Made by a program: the position numbers and the translations under genes. Below are positions 25,657-34,456 of a stretch of DNA of 64,000 nucleotides, piece after piece. The stretch spans positions 124,001 to 188,000 of the forward strand of contig NZ_WHNX01000001.1 in the NCBI RefSeq assembly GCF_009362815.1. Direction: 5' to 3'. How positions within the stretch are numbered: position 1 is the first letter of the stretch; every line of letters starts with the position of its first letter. This DNA comes from Alkalibaculum sporogenes. GTDB lineage: Bacteria > Bacillota > Clostridia > Eubacteriales > Alkalibacteraceae. Under the pieces are notes generated by a model. That model ran no database searches. It had not been told where the DNA came from and worked only from the letters and a program-made list of their open reading frames with translations.

Positions 25657-25973
25657 TTTGTCCCGCATTAACAGGCACTAAGACTCCCGTCGTAGGTTGC
25701 GGGCTTCTAGCTCCTTACAGTCGTTACAAGCCTCGCCAACCCTGATCGGGGAAATACCATTCAATTCATCTTACCTTTCAGCCAATATAAATCGGGTATT
25801 GCTCCCACTTCAAGATAGTAAAGAAAGATAAGTTGGGGATAAAGTACCTGTAAAAGTCGCGATACTCGCCAAATGAAAGCAAACTTTCATTTGCGTACCT
25901 TAATAACTATACAGTTAAATAGTAAACTATTTAACTGCTCCGTCATTAAGGTACTACGAAAATAAAGTTTCAC
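25657..25973 (-). mobile_element. Longer copy of the IS200/IS605-like non-autonomous element
   Basis: 317 bases, no coding frame. In reverse orientation it begins GTGAAACTTTATT after ATAAA and ends TTAATGCGGGACAAA, exactly as the copy in the sigma gene. It carries nested hairpins: GTACCTTAAT/ATTAAGGTAC (25895-25954) around CAGTTAAATAGT/ACTATTTAACTG, plus AAATGAAAG/CTTTCATTT (25871-25892). Compared with the short copy it contains about 115 extra GC-richer, foldable bases between two GGGAG motifs, suggesting the short copy is a deletion derivative. The structured end is where TnpB-type elements encode their guide RNA. Confidence 0.65.
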
Positions 25974-26024
25974 TTTATCACATTACCCTATTCAATAGAA
26001 CCAACAACAAATAAGGTGGATTAT

Positions 26025-26627
26025 ATGAAAAAAAATAATAATTTCAATACTCTAATCATAGTATTACACGAAATCTACGGACTAAATCAACATATGAAAA
26101 CCGTTTGCGAGAAATTTTCTATGGATGGATACGATATTATATGCCCAAACTTAATCGATCAAAAGCAGCCTTTTAATTATGATCTTCAAGAAGAAGCCTA
26201 TATTCATTTTAAGAATAACATTGGGTTTGATTTAGGGGTACAGCAAGTAAAATATCTATTGAAACAATCGAAAAAACAATATAGACATGTATTTTTATTA
26301 GGATATAGTATAGGTGCAACAATTGCATGGATATGTAGTAGTGAAGAAAATATGTGTGATGGGATTGTAGGATATTATGGATCGCGAATTAGAGATTATA
26401 TGAATATTACTCCCGAATGTCCAGCTCTCTTGATTTTCCCCAATGAAGAAAAATCGTTTAATGTGACTGATTTAGCTGCTTCATTGAAAAAACAGAATAT
26501 TGATGTACATATATTAAGGGGAAAACACGGGTTTAGTGACCCGTATTCTAAAAATTATTGTCTACAGGCTTCACAAGAAGCACAAAAAGTAGTAGATGAT
26601 TTCTTAAAGAAACTAATTGGCTATTAA
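26025..26627 (+). CDS. Dienelactone-hydrolase-like alpha/beta hydrolase
   Basis: 200 residues from ATG 26025, 5 bases after AAGGTGG; the GTG at 26016 is inside that site. Alpha/beta-hydrolase features: LIIVLHEIYGLNQHMK with oxyanion-hole region, nucleophile elbow GYSIGAT (Ser rather than the Cys of classical dienelactone hydrolase), an acid near FPNEEKSF, and GKHGFSDPYS with the catalytic His. Probable soluble esterase; substrate unknown. It starts 51 bases after the mobile element at 25657-25973, whose hairpins may affect its transcription. Confidence 0.82.
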   Translation: MKKNNNFNTLIIVLHEIYGLNQHMKTVCEKFSMDGYDIICPNLIDQKQPFNYDLQEEAYIHFKNNIGFDLGVQQVKYLLKQSKKQYRHVFLLGYSIGATIAWICSSEENMCDGIVGYYGSRIRDYMNITPECPALLIFPNEEKSFNVTDLAASLKKQNIDVHILRGKHGFSDPYSKNYCLQASQEAQKVVDDFLKKLIGY

Positions 26628-26748
26628 ATGGTATATCATCGATCTATTTATTTCTCAGGAAATAACCGTAATCCGATCTATTTTTATGAATTACGACGAT
26701 CTATAAATAAAAATAAAAAGAAATAAATTAGGAGAGTAATTTTTAGAT

Positions 26749-26952
26749 ATGCCTAAAAAGAAGAAGAAAACTAAGTAAGGTGATAGGAATAATGCCGAAA
26801 TATGGACAGAAGAACAATATGAAGAATATTCAAGAGTTATGTATGATATTGAGTCTATAGCTGGATTCACATATGGTGGAGTACCATTTGTGATATTCAA
26901 AGAAGATAATGGTACTTATGACAATGGCAGTTCAGACGAATTACCATTTTAG
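26749..26952 (+). pseudogene. Small hypothetical ORF with an in-frame stop
   Basis: The frame reads MPKKKKKTK, stop (26776-26778), then GDRNNAEIWTEEQYEEYSRV, IESIAGFTYGGVPFVIFKED and SSDELPF before a second stop. The conserved-looking 50 residues after the stop suggest either a nonsense mutation or a short upstream peptide with re-initiation. GGAG lies 14 bases before the ATG. Family not recognised. Confidence 0.35.
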
Positions 26953-27164
26953 ATAAAATCGATATTATCCACACCAAAGTTCTGTAGGGGAGAACTGCGT
27001 TCTCCCGATATCTGAAAACATGATGTGGAAAACAGTAAGATATTAAAACGTTTAACATCCCTCATAACTAAAATCGCGACCTGTAGCCGTGGGGCTCCAC
27101 TCACCATCTAATTACCCAAGTAAACATAAAACCATAACATTAACTCAAAACCCTTATAAAATAA

Positions 27165-27209
27165 GGAAAAAAGGCTACTTAAAGTGATACTTTAAGTAGC
27201 CTTTTTTTT
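27165..27209. terminator. Strong bidirectional terminator
   Basis: AAAAAAGGCTACTTAAAG and CTTTAAGTAGCCTTTTTT form a perfect 18-bp stem around TGATA, with A- and T-runs at the ends. It closes the 26.6-27.2 kb region just before the defence island. Confidence 0.85.
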
Positions 27210-27212
27210 GTT

Positions 27213-27263
27213 CAATGACATGTAAAATTATCCATGAGTTATAATAAATGTAGTATAATGAAA
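27213..27263 (+). repeat. Direct repeat, left copy (island boundary)
   Basis: CAATGACATGTAAAATTATC continues into CAT, a diverged decamer, then AAATGTAGTATAATG. The right copy at 37087-37138 matches 22 of 23 bases in the first block and nearly all of the second. TAGTATAATG also looks like a promoter -10 region for the following Nudix gene. Confidence 0.6.
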
Positions 27264-27310
27264 AATGACGGTTATAAAGTTGGGAAGATTATTACAGAAG
27301 GGGCTTACAA

Positions 27311-27699
27311 ATGAAAGAAGTAGTAGCAGGAATACTTTATCATAATGACAAAATCCTTTTAGCACAAAGATCAATAGGTCAAAAACTAGAAGGGAAATGG
27401 GAGTTCCCAGGTGGTAAGATAGAACAACTCCCGAACAAGCCCTTGTTAGAGAGATATGTGAAGAACTTTCCATTACTATCAAAAATATAAGTTGCTATGC
27501 AGAGAGTATCTATAAATACGAATTTGGCCAAATTAAGCTGCTTGCTTATAAAGCAGAATGTCTACAACAAACTATTACATTATCTGTCCATAGTCAGATT
27601 AGGTGGGTGGAGACTAAGGAACTATTAGATTTTGATCTAGCTCCTGCGGATATACCTATAGCAGAGAAGTTGTTCAAAGCGTATCGAGGTAATGTATAA
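27311..27699 (+). pseudogene. Nudix (MutT-like) hydrolase with a small deletion in the catalytic box
   Basis: The start MKEVVAGILYHNDKILLAQR and KLEGKWEFPGGKIEQ is a standard MutT-type N-terminus. The Nudix box should read GGKIEQGETxEQALVREICEEL; here the bases after GGKIEQ lack about 7 nt, which removes the GE pair and shifts the frame, giving a stop at 27490. The remainder in the shifted frame (EQALVREICEELSITIKNIS, IRWVETKELLDFDLAPADIP) is intact to 27699. It would have hydrolysed oxidised or other nucleoside triphosphates. It precedes the PLD-helicase gene, a pairing I have seen associated. Confidence 0.8.
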
Positions 27700-27868
27700 A
27701 TATATTTTATTAATGGATCCTGAATATTGTCATTTAGTGAGTAGTTGCTGTGTCCAGTTTAGGGGAAATATCACCGTTTTTATTCAAACTAAATACATTA
27801 ACATAGGAACAACATACTATTGTATTCTGATACTATCATCAAGTTCAACAACAATTAGGAGGAAACTC

Positions 27869-30800
27869 ATGATTAAAGAAGGTATATATGAACAAATTAT
27901 AAATCAAGAGCTTAAGGAAAAATTCAAGGAATTAGAATTAGACAAGTACTTACTTGAAAAAGAACTCATAGATGTTGAAGAGGCGAAGACAATCTTATCT
28001 ACCTATATTACTAGTGTCATAAAGAAGAGCTTACGATTTATTAGAGAAAACAATAAACAAAATGACAAAGAAGCTTTGCTTTCTCAAATAAAAGCATGTA
28101 ATGAACTTATTAATAGCTTAAGCATAATGGCTGAGGATAAAGAAATAGAAAGTTTTAAAATCGATGAAGAGGGAGAAATGTTAACAGCATTGTATTCTAA
28201 GATCAATAGTATTAAAGCTATTAAGACAGAAAGAGTTATCCGACCTATAACACCCCTGTCTCAGAGTTCTCTATTTACAGGCTCTAAGCAAGAACCGGAT
28301 ATGATGGGTGAAATGAAAAAAGAGATTCTAAGCTGTGACTCTATAGATATGTTGGTTTCTTTTATTAAATGGAGCGGACTTCGTTGTATCATAGAAGAAT
28401 TAAAAGAATTTACAGATCACCCTAATCATACCTTAAGAATTATTACCACTTCCTATATGGGTGCAACGGATTATAAAGCTATTGAAGAATTAAGTAAACT
28501 AAACAATACACAAATTAAAGTATCCTACGATACAGATCGAACTAGACTACATGCAAAAGCCTACTTGTTTCAAAGAGAAACTGGTTTCACTACTGCTTAT
28601 ATAGGTTCTTCTAATTTATCTAATGCTGCACTTACCTCAGGTTTAGAATGGAATATTAAAGTAACAGAAAAAGATTCTTTTGACATCATCACAAAATTTA
28701 ATGCTACCTTTGAAACCTATTGGAATGACGAGGAGTTTACTTCTTTCACTGGTAGTAATGAAGATCAAGAGAGATTGAAACAATCTTTAAAAAAAGAATC
28801 TAATAACAAAGAGGACATAAATTGTTATTTTGCTTTTGATATTCATCCATATTTCTATCAAAAAGAAATACTGGAACAGTTAAAAACTGAAAGAACCTTA
28901 TTTCATAGATATAGAAATTTAATTGTTGCAGCTACAGGTGTTGGCAAGACAGTAATTGCTGCCTTTGATTATAAAGACTATGTTAAAGAGCACAAGAAAG
29001 AAAATAACAGACTCTTATTTATAGCACATCGAGAAGAAATATTAAAGCAGAGTATGAGTACGTTCAGAGCCATTTTAAAGAATAATAACTTTGGAGATCT
29101 ATATGTAGGTGGTAATGTTCCTAGTACCTTAGATCATTTATTTATGAGTATACAAAGCTTTAATTCAACTAAACTCTATGAAAAAACAACTCCAGATTTC
29201 TATGATTTTATCATCGTGGATGAATTCCATCATGCAGAGGCACCTTCTTACAAAAGGTTGTTAGATTATTACTCTCCCAAAATTCTATTAGGGTTAACTG
29301 CTACGCCAGAAAGAATGGATGGCAAGAATGTTCTAGAACATTTTGACGATAGAATAGCAGCAGAAATGAGACTTCCAGAAGCAATTGATAAAAAACTACT
29401 CAGCCCTTTCCAATACTTTGCTATCTCGGATACCATTGATCTTTCAAAGGTAAAATGGACTAGGGGTGGATATGATACAAAAGAATTGGAAAATGTATAT
29501 ACCAGTAATGATCTAAGAGTAACAGGGATTATCACTAGTTTAAATAAATATGTGACAAATATAAATGACGTGATGGGCTTAGGATTTTGCGTCAGTGTAC
29601 AACATGCTAAGTACATGGCAAATAAATTTAATCAGAGCGGAATACCCTCTATTGCAGTGCTAGGGGAGACCCATAATGATGAAAGAAATGACGCTAAACG
29701 AAAACTAACAAGTGGAGAAGTAAGGTTCATTTTTACTGTTGATTTATATAATGAAGGAGTTGATATTCCTCAAATCAATACAGTCTTGTTCCTTAGACCA
29801 ACAGAAAGTTTAACCGTATTTCTACAACAACTCGGAAGAGGGTTACGGTTAAGCGAGGAGAAAGACTGTCTCACAGTTCTTGATTTTGTAGGACAAGCAC
29901 ATACGAACTATGACTTTGAGCAAAAATTTAAAGCCTTAGAAGGAAGATCAAAACATTCAGTGGAATATGGTATAGAAAATGGATTTATCAACTTACCAAA
30001 AGGTTGTTATATCTATCTAGAAAAACAAGCAAAAGAATATATATTGAGAAATATTAAAGCTGCAAAAATTACGAAAACTCGTCTAATTAGCAAAATGAGA
30101 TGCTTTAAACAAGATGCACAGAAAGAACTAACTTTAACAAATTTCCTAGAATTTTATCATTACTCACTTACAGATTTATATGGCTCAAATGGAAATAGAA
30201 GTTTTCAAAGAATGATGGTAGAGGCAGGAGTAAAGGATGATTTTAATAACAAAGAGGAAGAGTTAATTACAAAACGATTAAAGAACTTATTTCATCTAAA
30301 TTCTAGAAAATTGATCGAGTTTGCAGTACGAGAATTTACCTCCAATTTTGAGACAAGAACATACTCTACGGAAGAATCAAGAATGTTAGGAGTAATCTAT
30401 TACAGTATTTACACAGAAACTCCACAAAAATTAGGATATGAAAGTTTTCGACAACCATTACAAGATTTATATGAAAACAATAAAGAAATGATGCAAGAAG
30501 CTGTAGAAATACTTGAGTACAATTATTCCCACATTAAATTTATAGATAAGACAGTAGATTTAGGAGAACCTTGTCCTTTAGCACTTCACTGTACATACTC
30601 TACAGATCAAATCATGGCAGGCTTTGGTTACTATGATGAAGAAAAGAAACCAGCTTTTAGAGAAGGAGTGAAGTATTTTAGTAATTCAAAAGTAGATGCG
30701 TTCTTTATTACCTTGAATAAATCTGAAAAAGACTACTCTCCATCTACACTATACGAGGATTACGCCATAAACGAAAAACTATTCCATTGGCAAAGCCAGA

Positions 30801-31042
30801 GCAGAACATCAGTCGGAAGTAATACAGGTCAACGCTATATTAACCATCTGAAGACAGGAAATAAAATCGTCTTATTTGTGAGAGAAAACAAAAAACAAGA
30901 TGGACTTACCGCTCCCTATACTTATTTAGGAGAAGCAGAGTATGTCAAACATAGCGGGAATACGCCTATAAGCTTCGTATGGAAATTGAAGGATGAGATC
31001 CCAGCATGGATGATGAAGGCTGCGAATAAGGGGGTTGTTTAG
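27869..31042 (+). CDS. PLD nuclease - SF2 helicase - DUF3427 protein
   Basis: 1057 residues from ATG 27869, 6 bases after AGGAGG (the frame is open upstream to 27692). Residues about 130-310 form a PLD-type nuclease domain (RLHAKAYLFQRETGF with HxK, then IGSSNLSNAAL). A superfamily 2 helicase follows: Walker A AATGVGKT (about 355), VDEFHH box (about 455), LTATPER, and QQLGRGLRLSEEKDC (motif VI, about 655). The C-terminal third matches DUF3427. Such proteins cleave or remodel nucleic acid and occur in defence islands. It is the central gene of this island half. Confidence 0.9.
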   Translation: MIKEGIYEQIINQELKEKFKELELDKYLLEKELIDVEEAKTILSTYITSVIKKSLRFIRENNKQNDKEALLSQIKACNELINSLSIMAEDKEIESFKIDEEGEMLTALYSKINSIKAIKTERVIRPITPLSQSSLFTGSKQEPDMMGEMKKEILSCDSIDMLVSFIKWSGLRCIIEELKEFTDHPNHTLRIITTSYMGATDYKAIEELSKLNNTQIKVSYDTDRTRLHAKAYLFQRETGFTTAYIGSSNLSNAALTSGLEWNIKVTEKDSFDIITKFNATFETYWNDEEFTSFTGSNEDQERLKQSLKKESNNKEDINCYFAFDIHPYFYQKEILEQLKTERTLFHRYRNLIVAATGVGKTVIAAFDYKDYVKEHKKENNRLLFIAHREEILKQSMSTFRAILKNNNFGDLYVGGNVPSTLDHLFMSIQSFNSTKLYEKTTPDFYDFIIVDEFHHAEAPSYKRLLDYYSPKILLGLTATPERMDGKNVLEHFDDRIAAEMRLPEAIDKKLLSPFQYFAISDTIDLSKVKWTRGGYDTKELENVYTSNDLRVTGIITSLNKYVTNINDVMGLGFCVSVQHAKYMANKFNQSGIPSIAVLGETHNDERNDAKRKLTSGEVRFIFTVDLYNEGVDIPQINTVLFLRPTESLTVFLQQLGRGLRLSEEKDCLTVLDFVGQAHTNYDFEQKFKALEGRSKHSVEYGIENGFINLPKGCYIYLEKQAKEYILRNIKAAKITKTRLISKMRCFKQDAQKELTLTNFLEFYHYSLTDLYGSNGNRSFQRMMVEAGVKDDFNNKEEELITKRLKNLFHLNSRKLIEFAVREFTSNFETRTYSTEESRMLGVIYYSIYTETPQKLGYESFRQPLQDLYENNKEMMQEAVEILEYNYSHIKFIDKTVDLGEPCPLALHCTYSTDQIMAGFGYYDEEKKPAFREGVKYFSNSKVDAFFITLNKSEKDYSPSTLYEDYAINEKLFHWQSQSRTSVGSNTGQRYINHLKTGNKIVLFVRENKKQDGLTAPYTYLGEAEYVKHSGNTPISFVWKLKDEIPAWMMKAANKGVV

Positions 31043-31131
31043 CTATATACACTAACTTAAATCATATAGGTAAATATTAGTAGCAGCATAGGTGGTTTTT
31101 AAATTTATATTATTTTATGGAGGTACACATA

Positions 31132-32949
31132 ATGTCGAGTTCTTTTAAATCTAATGATACAAATGTAGCGGATATTCTAAAACTAATAGCAAATGGAGAA
31201 AATCAGCTACCTGACTTCCAGCGTGGTTGGGTGTGGGATGATAACAGAATTAAAGCCTTAATAGCAAGTATTTCAAATTCTTATCCTGTTGGTGCACTTA
31301 TGTTTTTAGAGTATGGAGGTGATAATGTAAGATTTAAATATCGTCTATTTGAAGGTGCAAAAGCTGATGGGAAACCAGACGTTTTAGTTTTGGATGGTCA
31401 ACAAAGACTAACTTCTATTTTTGGATCTATGTATTGTCGCGATGCAGTTAGCACACGTACAGATAAGAATAAAGCGATAAAAAGATTCTATTATCTAGAT
31501 ATAAATAAGTGTTTAAACAGTACAGTTGATAGGGATGAAGCAATTTTATCAATACCTCAAGACAAAATGTTAAAGTCGGATTTTGGCAGAAAAATTGACC
31601 TCGACTTGAGTATAAGAAAAAAAGAGTTTGAGAATCATATGTTCCCATTAAATATTGTTTATGATCTAATTGCTTGCGCTATGTGGCAGAATGAATATCA
31701 AGCATATCATAATTATGCACCTGAGATTCTTCAAAGGTACGCTAAATTTAATGTTGATGTTTTGGTACCTATTCAAACTTATAAGGTACCGGTTATAACG
31801 TTGGATAAAACTACTCCAAAGGAAGCTGTATGTCAGGTTTTTGAAAACGTAAATACAGGGGGCGTATCATTGACCGTATTTGAGTTAATTACGGCCACTT
31901 TTGCTGCTGATAATTTTGAATTAAGAAAAGACTGGGATAAACGTCATGAAGATTTTATAAATAAGTCTGCGCTGTCTGTAAACAATCTCAACCAAGCAGT
32001 TTTAGCAGTGGTATCATCTACTGATTTTTTGACTGCAATTACTCTGTTAACTAGATATAATATTAAGAAAAATGGTGGTGAAGCAGTAAGTTGCAAAAGA
32101 AAAGATGTGTTAAGATTATCTCTTATAGATTATAAGCAGTATGCTAACCAACTTTCAGAAGGACTTATAAAGTCAGCTACGTTTCTTAAAGAACAGAGAA
32201 TTTTTTCGGCTAGAGATCTACCATATAGTACGCAATTAATTCCAATGGCAGTGGTTTTTGCTTTGCTTGGGAACAAGACTAATGATGTTACTGTTAAAGA
32301 CAAAATTGCTCGTTGGTACTGGTGTGGTGTCTTTGGTGAAATGTATGGCGGTGCCAATGAAACAAGGTATGCAAATGACGTCGTTGGACTTATGTCTTGG
32401 ATAGAGGAAAATGGCAGTGAACCAGAAACGGTTAGTAGAGCATTTTTTAATCCCACCCGTTTGCTATCTTTGCAAACAAGGTTGAGCGCTGCGTATAAAG
32501 GAGTAATGGCACTTATTTTACATGCAGGAGCACAGGACTTTATTAGTGGGAGTGCTATGGATTTTACAACTTTCCTCGATGAAAGTACAGATATCCATCA
32601 TATTTTCCCGCATGCATATTGCGAAGGACAATGTATTGAGAGGGTGAAATGGAACTCAATTATTAATAAAACTCCATTGTTTGCCCGTACCAATCGAATT
32701 TTAGGTGGTAACGCACCTAGTTCATATATTAATTATATTAAAAAAAATGGTCATGTTACTTCGGTACAGTTAGATAAACATATAGCTAGCCATCTGATTG
32801 ATGTAGCTTCTATTCGGTCTGATAATTTCAATCAATTTATTATTTGCAGGGCAAAGGCACTGTTAGATTTGATTGGTTCTGCAATGGGTAAGACAATCAC
32901 CAATCGTGATAGTGATGAAGTAATAGCGGCATTTGGGCAGAAACTATAG
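31132..32949 (+). CDS. GmrSD-type DUF262 / HNH (DUF1524-like) restriction protein
   Basis: 605 residues from ATG 31132 (GGAGG 8 bases upstream). N-terminal DUF262 nucleotide-binding motifs QLPDFQRGWVWDDNRIKALI and VLDGQQRLTSIFGS (about 77-90) are characteristic of GmrS; the C-terminus carries DIHHIFPHAYC and NSIINKTPLFARTNRILGG, an HNH motif of DUF1524 as in GmrD. Fused GmrSD proteins are type IV restriction enzymes that cut glucosylated or otherwise modified phage DNA using NTP. It lies 90 bases after the helicase, same strand. Confidence 0.88.
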   Translation: MSSSFKSNDTNVADILKLIANGENQLPDFQRGWVWDDNRIKALIASISNSYPVGALMFLEYGGDNVRFKYRLFEGAKADGKPDVLVLDGQQRLTSIFGSMYCRDAVSTRTDKNKAIKRFYYLDINKCLNSTVDRDEAILSIPQDKMLKSDFGRKIDLDLSIRKKEFENHMFPLNIVYDLIACAMWQNEYQAYHNYAPEILQRYAKFNVDVLVPIQTYKVPVITLDKTTPKEAVCQVFENVNTGGVSLTVFELITATFAADNFELRKDWDKRHEDFINKSALSVNNLNQAVLAVVSSTDFLTAITLLTRYNIKKNGGEAVSCKRKDVLRLSLIDYKQYANQLSEGLIKSATFLKEQRIFSARDLPYSTQLIPMAVVFALLGNKTNDVTVKDKIARWYWCGVFGEMYGGANETRYANDVVGLMSWIEENGSEPETVSRAFFNPTRLLSLQTRLSAAYKGVMALILHAGAQDFISGSAMDFTTFLDESTDIHHIFPHAYCEGQCIERVKWNSIINKTPLFARTNRILGGNAPSSYINYIKKNGHVTSVQLDKHIASHLIDVASIRSDNFNQFIICRAKALLDLIGSAMGKTITNRDSDEVIAAFGQKL

Positions 32950-32969
32950 TTTGACTAATAAATACTTTT

Positions 32970-33059
32970 ATGTGCTTAAATGTATATGGTGATTTTGACC
33001 CAATAGGCTATGAAGCTATAGATATCGCGAATGGAGACCTTTATGCTCTAAAATTTTAA
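32970..33059 (+). pseudogene. Tiny unrecognised ORF or remnant
   Basis: 29 codons from ATG 32970 reading MCLNVYGDFDPIGYEAIDI then ANGDLYALKF. It has no good ribosome binding site and lies between the GmrSD-like and Mrr-like genes. It may be the tail of a lost protein. Confidence 0.2.
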
Positions 33060-33098
33060 GTAAAAATATAGCTAGCTAAAATGTGGAGGGGATACATA

Positions 33099-34139
33099 AT
33101 GAGTATTTGGTTGTTTCGAGCAGGTAAAAATGGAGAGTTCGAAGAGAAATTTTTGACAGATAATAGAGTATATTTAACCTGGATAGATTTAAATTTTGAT
33201 CTGTCATTGGTGGCAAAAAAGCAAGACTTGTATAAGACTTTAGTTAGCCATTATAATTTAGAAAAAGAAAAAACAGCTATAAACTGGGCTTCGCAAATTT
33301 GGCCAATTGCCCATAGAATGGGAATTGGAGACTGGGTTGTTTTACCTTCGAAAGTAAATAGAACAATACATTTTGGTAAAATAATTGGAGAGTACAATTA
33401 TAATGAATCATTAGGTAGTCCATATTATCATTATCGTGATGTTAAATGGTTTGCAGTTGATATTCCAAGAGATAAATTTGATCAAGATATTTTGTATTCT
33501 TTAGGCGCTTTTATGACAGTATGTAAAATACACAAAAATGATGCAGAAATTCGTATAAAAGAGATGTATAAAAATGGTTGGAAATCAAAAAATGTTTATC
33601 CGATTATTGGAAATGAAAATGGAGAGAGCATTGAAGAGAGTATTGAAGACAATATCCCTATTGACCTAAATGAATTTATATTTGATAGAATTTCGGAACG
33701 AATTATACGAAGATTTAAAGGTCATGAGATGGAACATTTGATTGAAGAAATCCTAAAAGCTAAAGGGTTTACAACATATAGGAGTCCAGAAGGTGCAGAT
33801 TTTGGAGTGGATTTACTAGCATCAGCCGATACACTAGGTTTTGGTTCGCCAAGAATTTGTGTTCAAGTAAAAAGTACTGATGGAACGGTAGACAGACCAA
33901 CATTAGATCAATTAATTGGAACAATGAGCAACTTTAATGCTGATTTTGGTCTATTAGTATCGTGGAGTGGATTTAAGAGTTCTGTTATTAAAGAAATTCC
34001 AAAGCAATTCTTCAAAGTAAGATTATGGGATTCTAAAAAGATTATTCAAGAAATATTTGAAAACTATGAAAATTTAAGTGATCAGATTAAAGCAGAGATT
34101 CCTTTGAAAAGGGTCTGGATGCTTAATGAAGATGAATAA
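33099..34139 (+). CDS. Mrr-like restriction endonuclease with an EVE-like N-terminal domain
   Basis: 346 residues from ATG 33099, 7 bases after GGAGGGG. The first about 150 residues resemble EVE/PUA-like readers of modified bases (GDWVVLPSKVNRTIHFGKII). Residues about 205-330 form a PD-(D/E)XK fold: MEHLIEEILKAKGFTTYRSP, GADFGVDLLAS (catalytic Asp) and ICVQVKST (QxK). This architecture fits a type IV enzyme that recognises modified DNA and cleaves it. It follows the GmrSD-like gene, so the locus stacks two modification-dependent nucleases. Confidence 0.85.
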   Translation: MSIWLFRAGKNGEFEEKFLTDNRVYLTWIDLNFDLSLVAKKQDLYKTLVSHYNLEKEKTAINWASQIWPIAHRMGIGDWVVLPSKVNRTIHFGKIIGEYNYNESLGSPYYHYRDVKWFAVDIPRDKFDQDILYSLGAFMTVCKIHKNDAEIRIKEMYKNGWKSKNVYPIIGNENGESIEESIEDNIPIDLNEFIFDRISERIIRRFKGHEMEHLIEEILKAKGFTTYRSPEGADFGVDLLASADTLGFGSPRICVQVKSTDGTVDRPTLDQLIGTMSNFNADFGLLVSWSGFKSSVIKEIPKQFFKVRLWDSKKIIQEIFENYENLSDQIKAEIPLKRVWMLNEDE

Positions 34140-34456
34140 TAAAGTATTATAATGAGATCTACTGTATCGAAAGAATAACTTGGAACTGGGTACTAATGGT
34201 ACCAATAAATGAAGAAATGAGGGAGCTAGCGATATACAGTTAAAAAGTAATGAATTGGTGAATTTAAAATAACTTTGGTAAATTGAAACTAAATTCTATC
34301 TAGGAAGTAGGTCGGAAAATAATAAATTCAGATAAAAACCTTATCATTGTAAAAAACGAAGATAAAACAGCTCAAATTGAAAAATGGGATTATACGAATA
34401 CAAAATATAATATAACTTTTTGTGGTGGAAAAACATACAGTTATAGTTATCAAAAT

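Noticed and set aside
25657-25973. Group I intron or IStron core
   Set aside because: I could not find recognisable P/Q/R/S or P7 group I core motifs. The ends fit an IS200/IS605-like element better.
27165-27209. CRISPR-like repeat
   Set aside because: It is a single terminator hairpin with A/T tails, without spacer-repeat periodicity.
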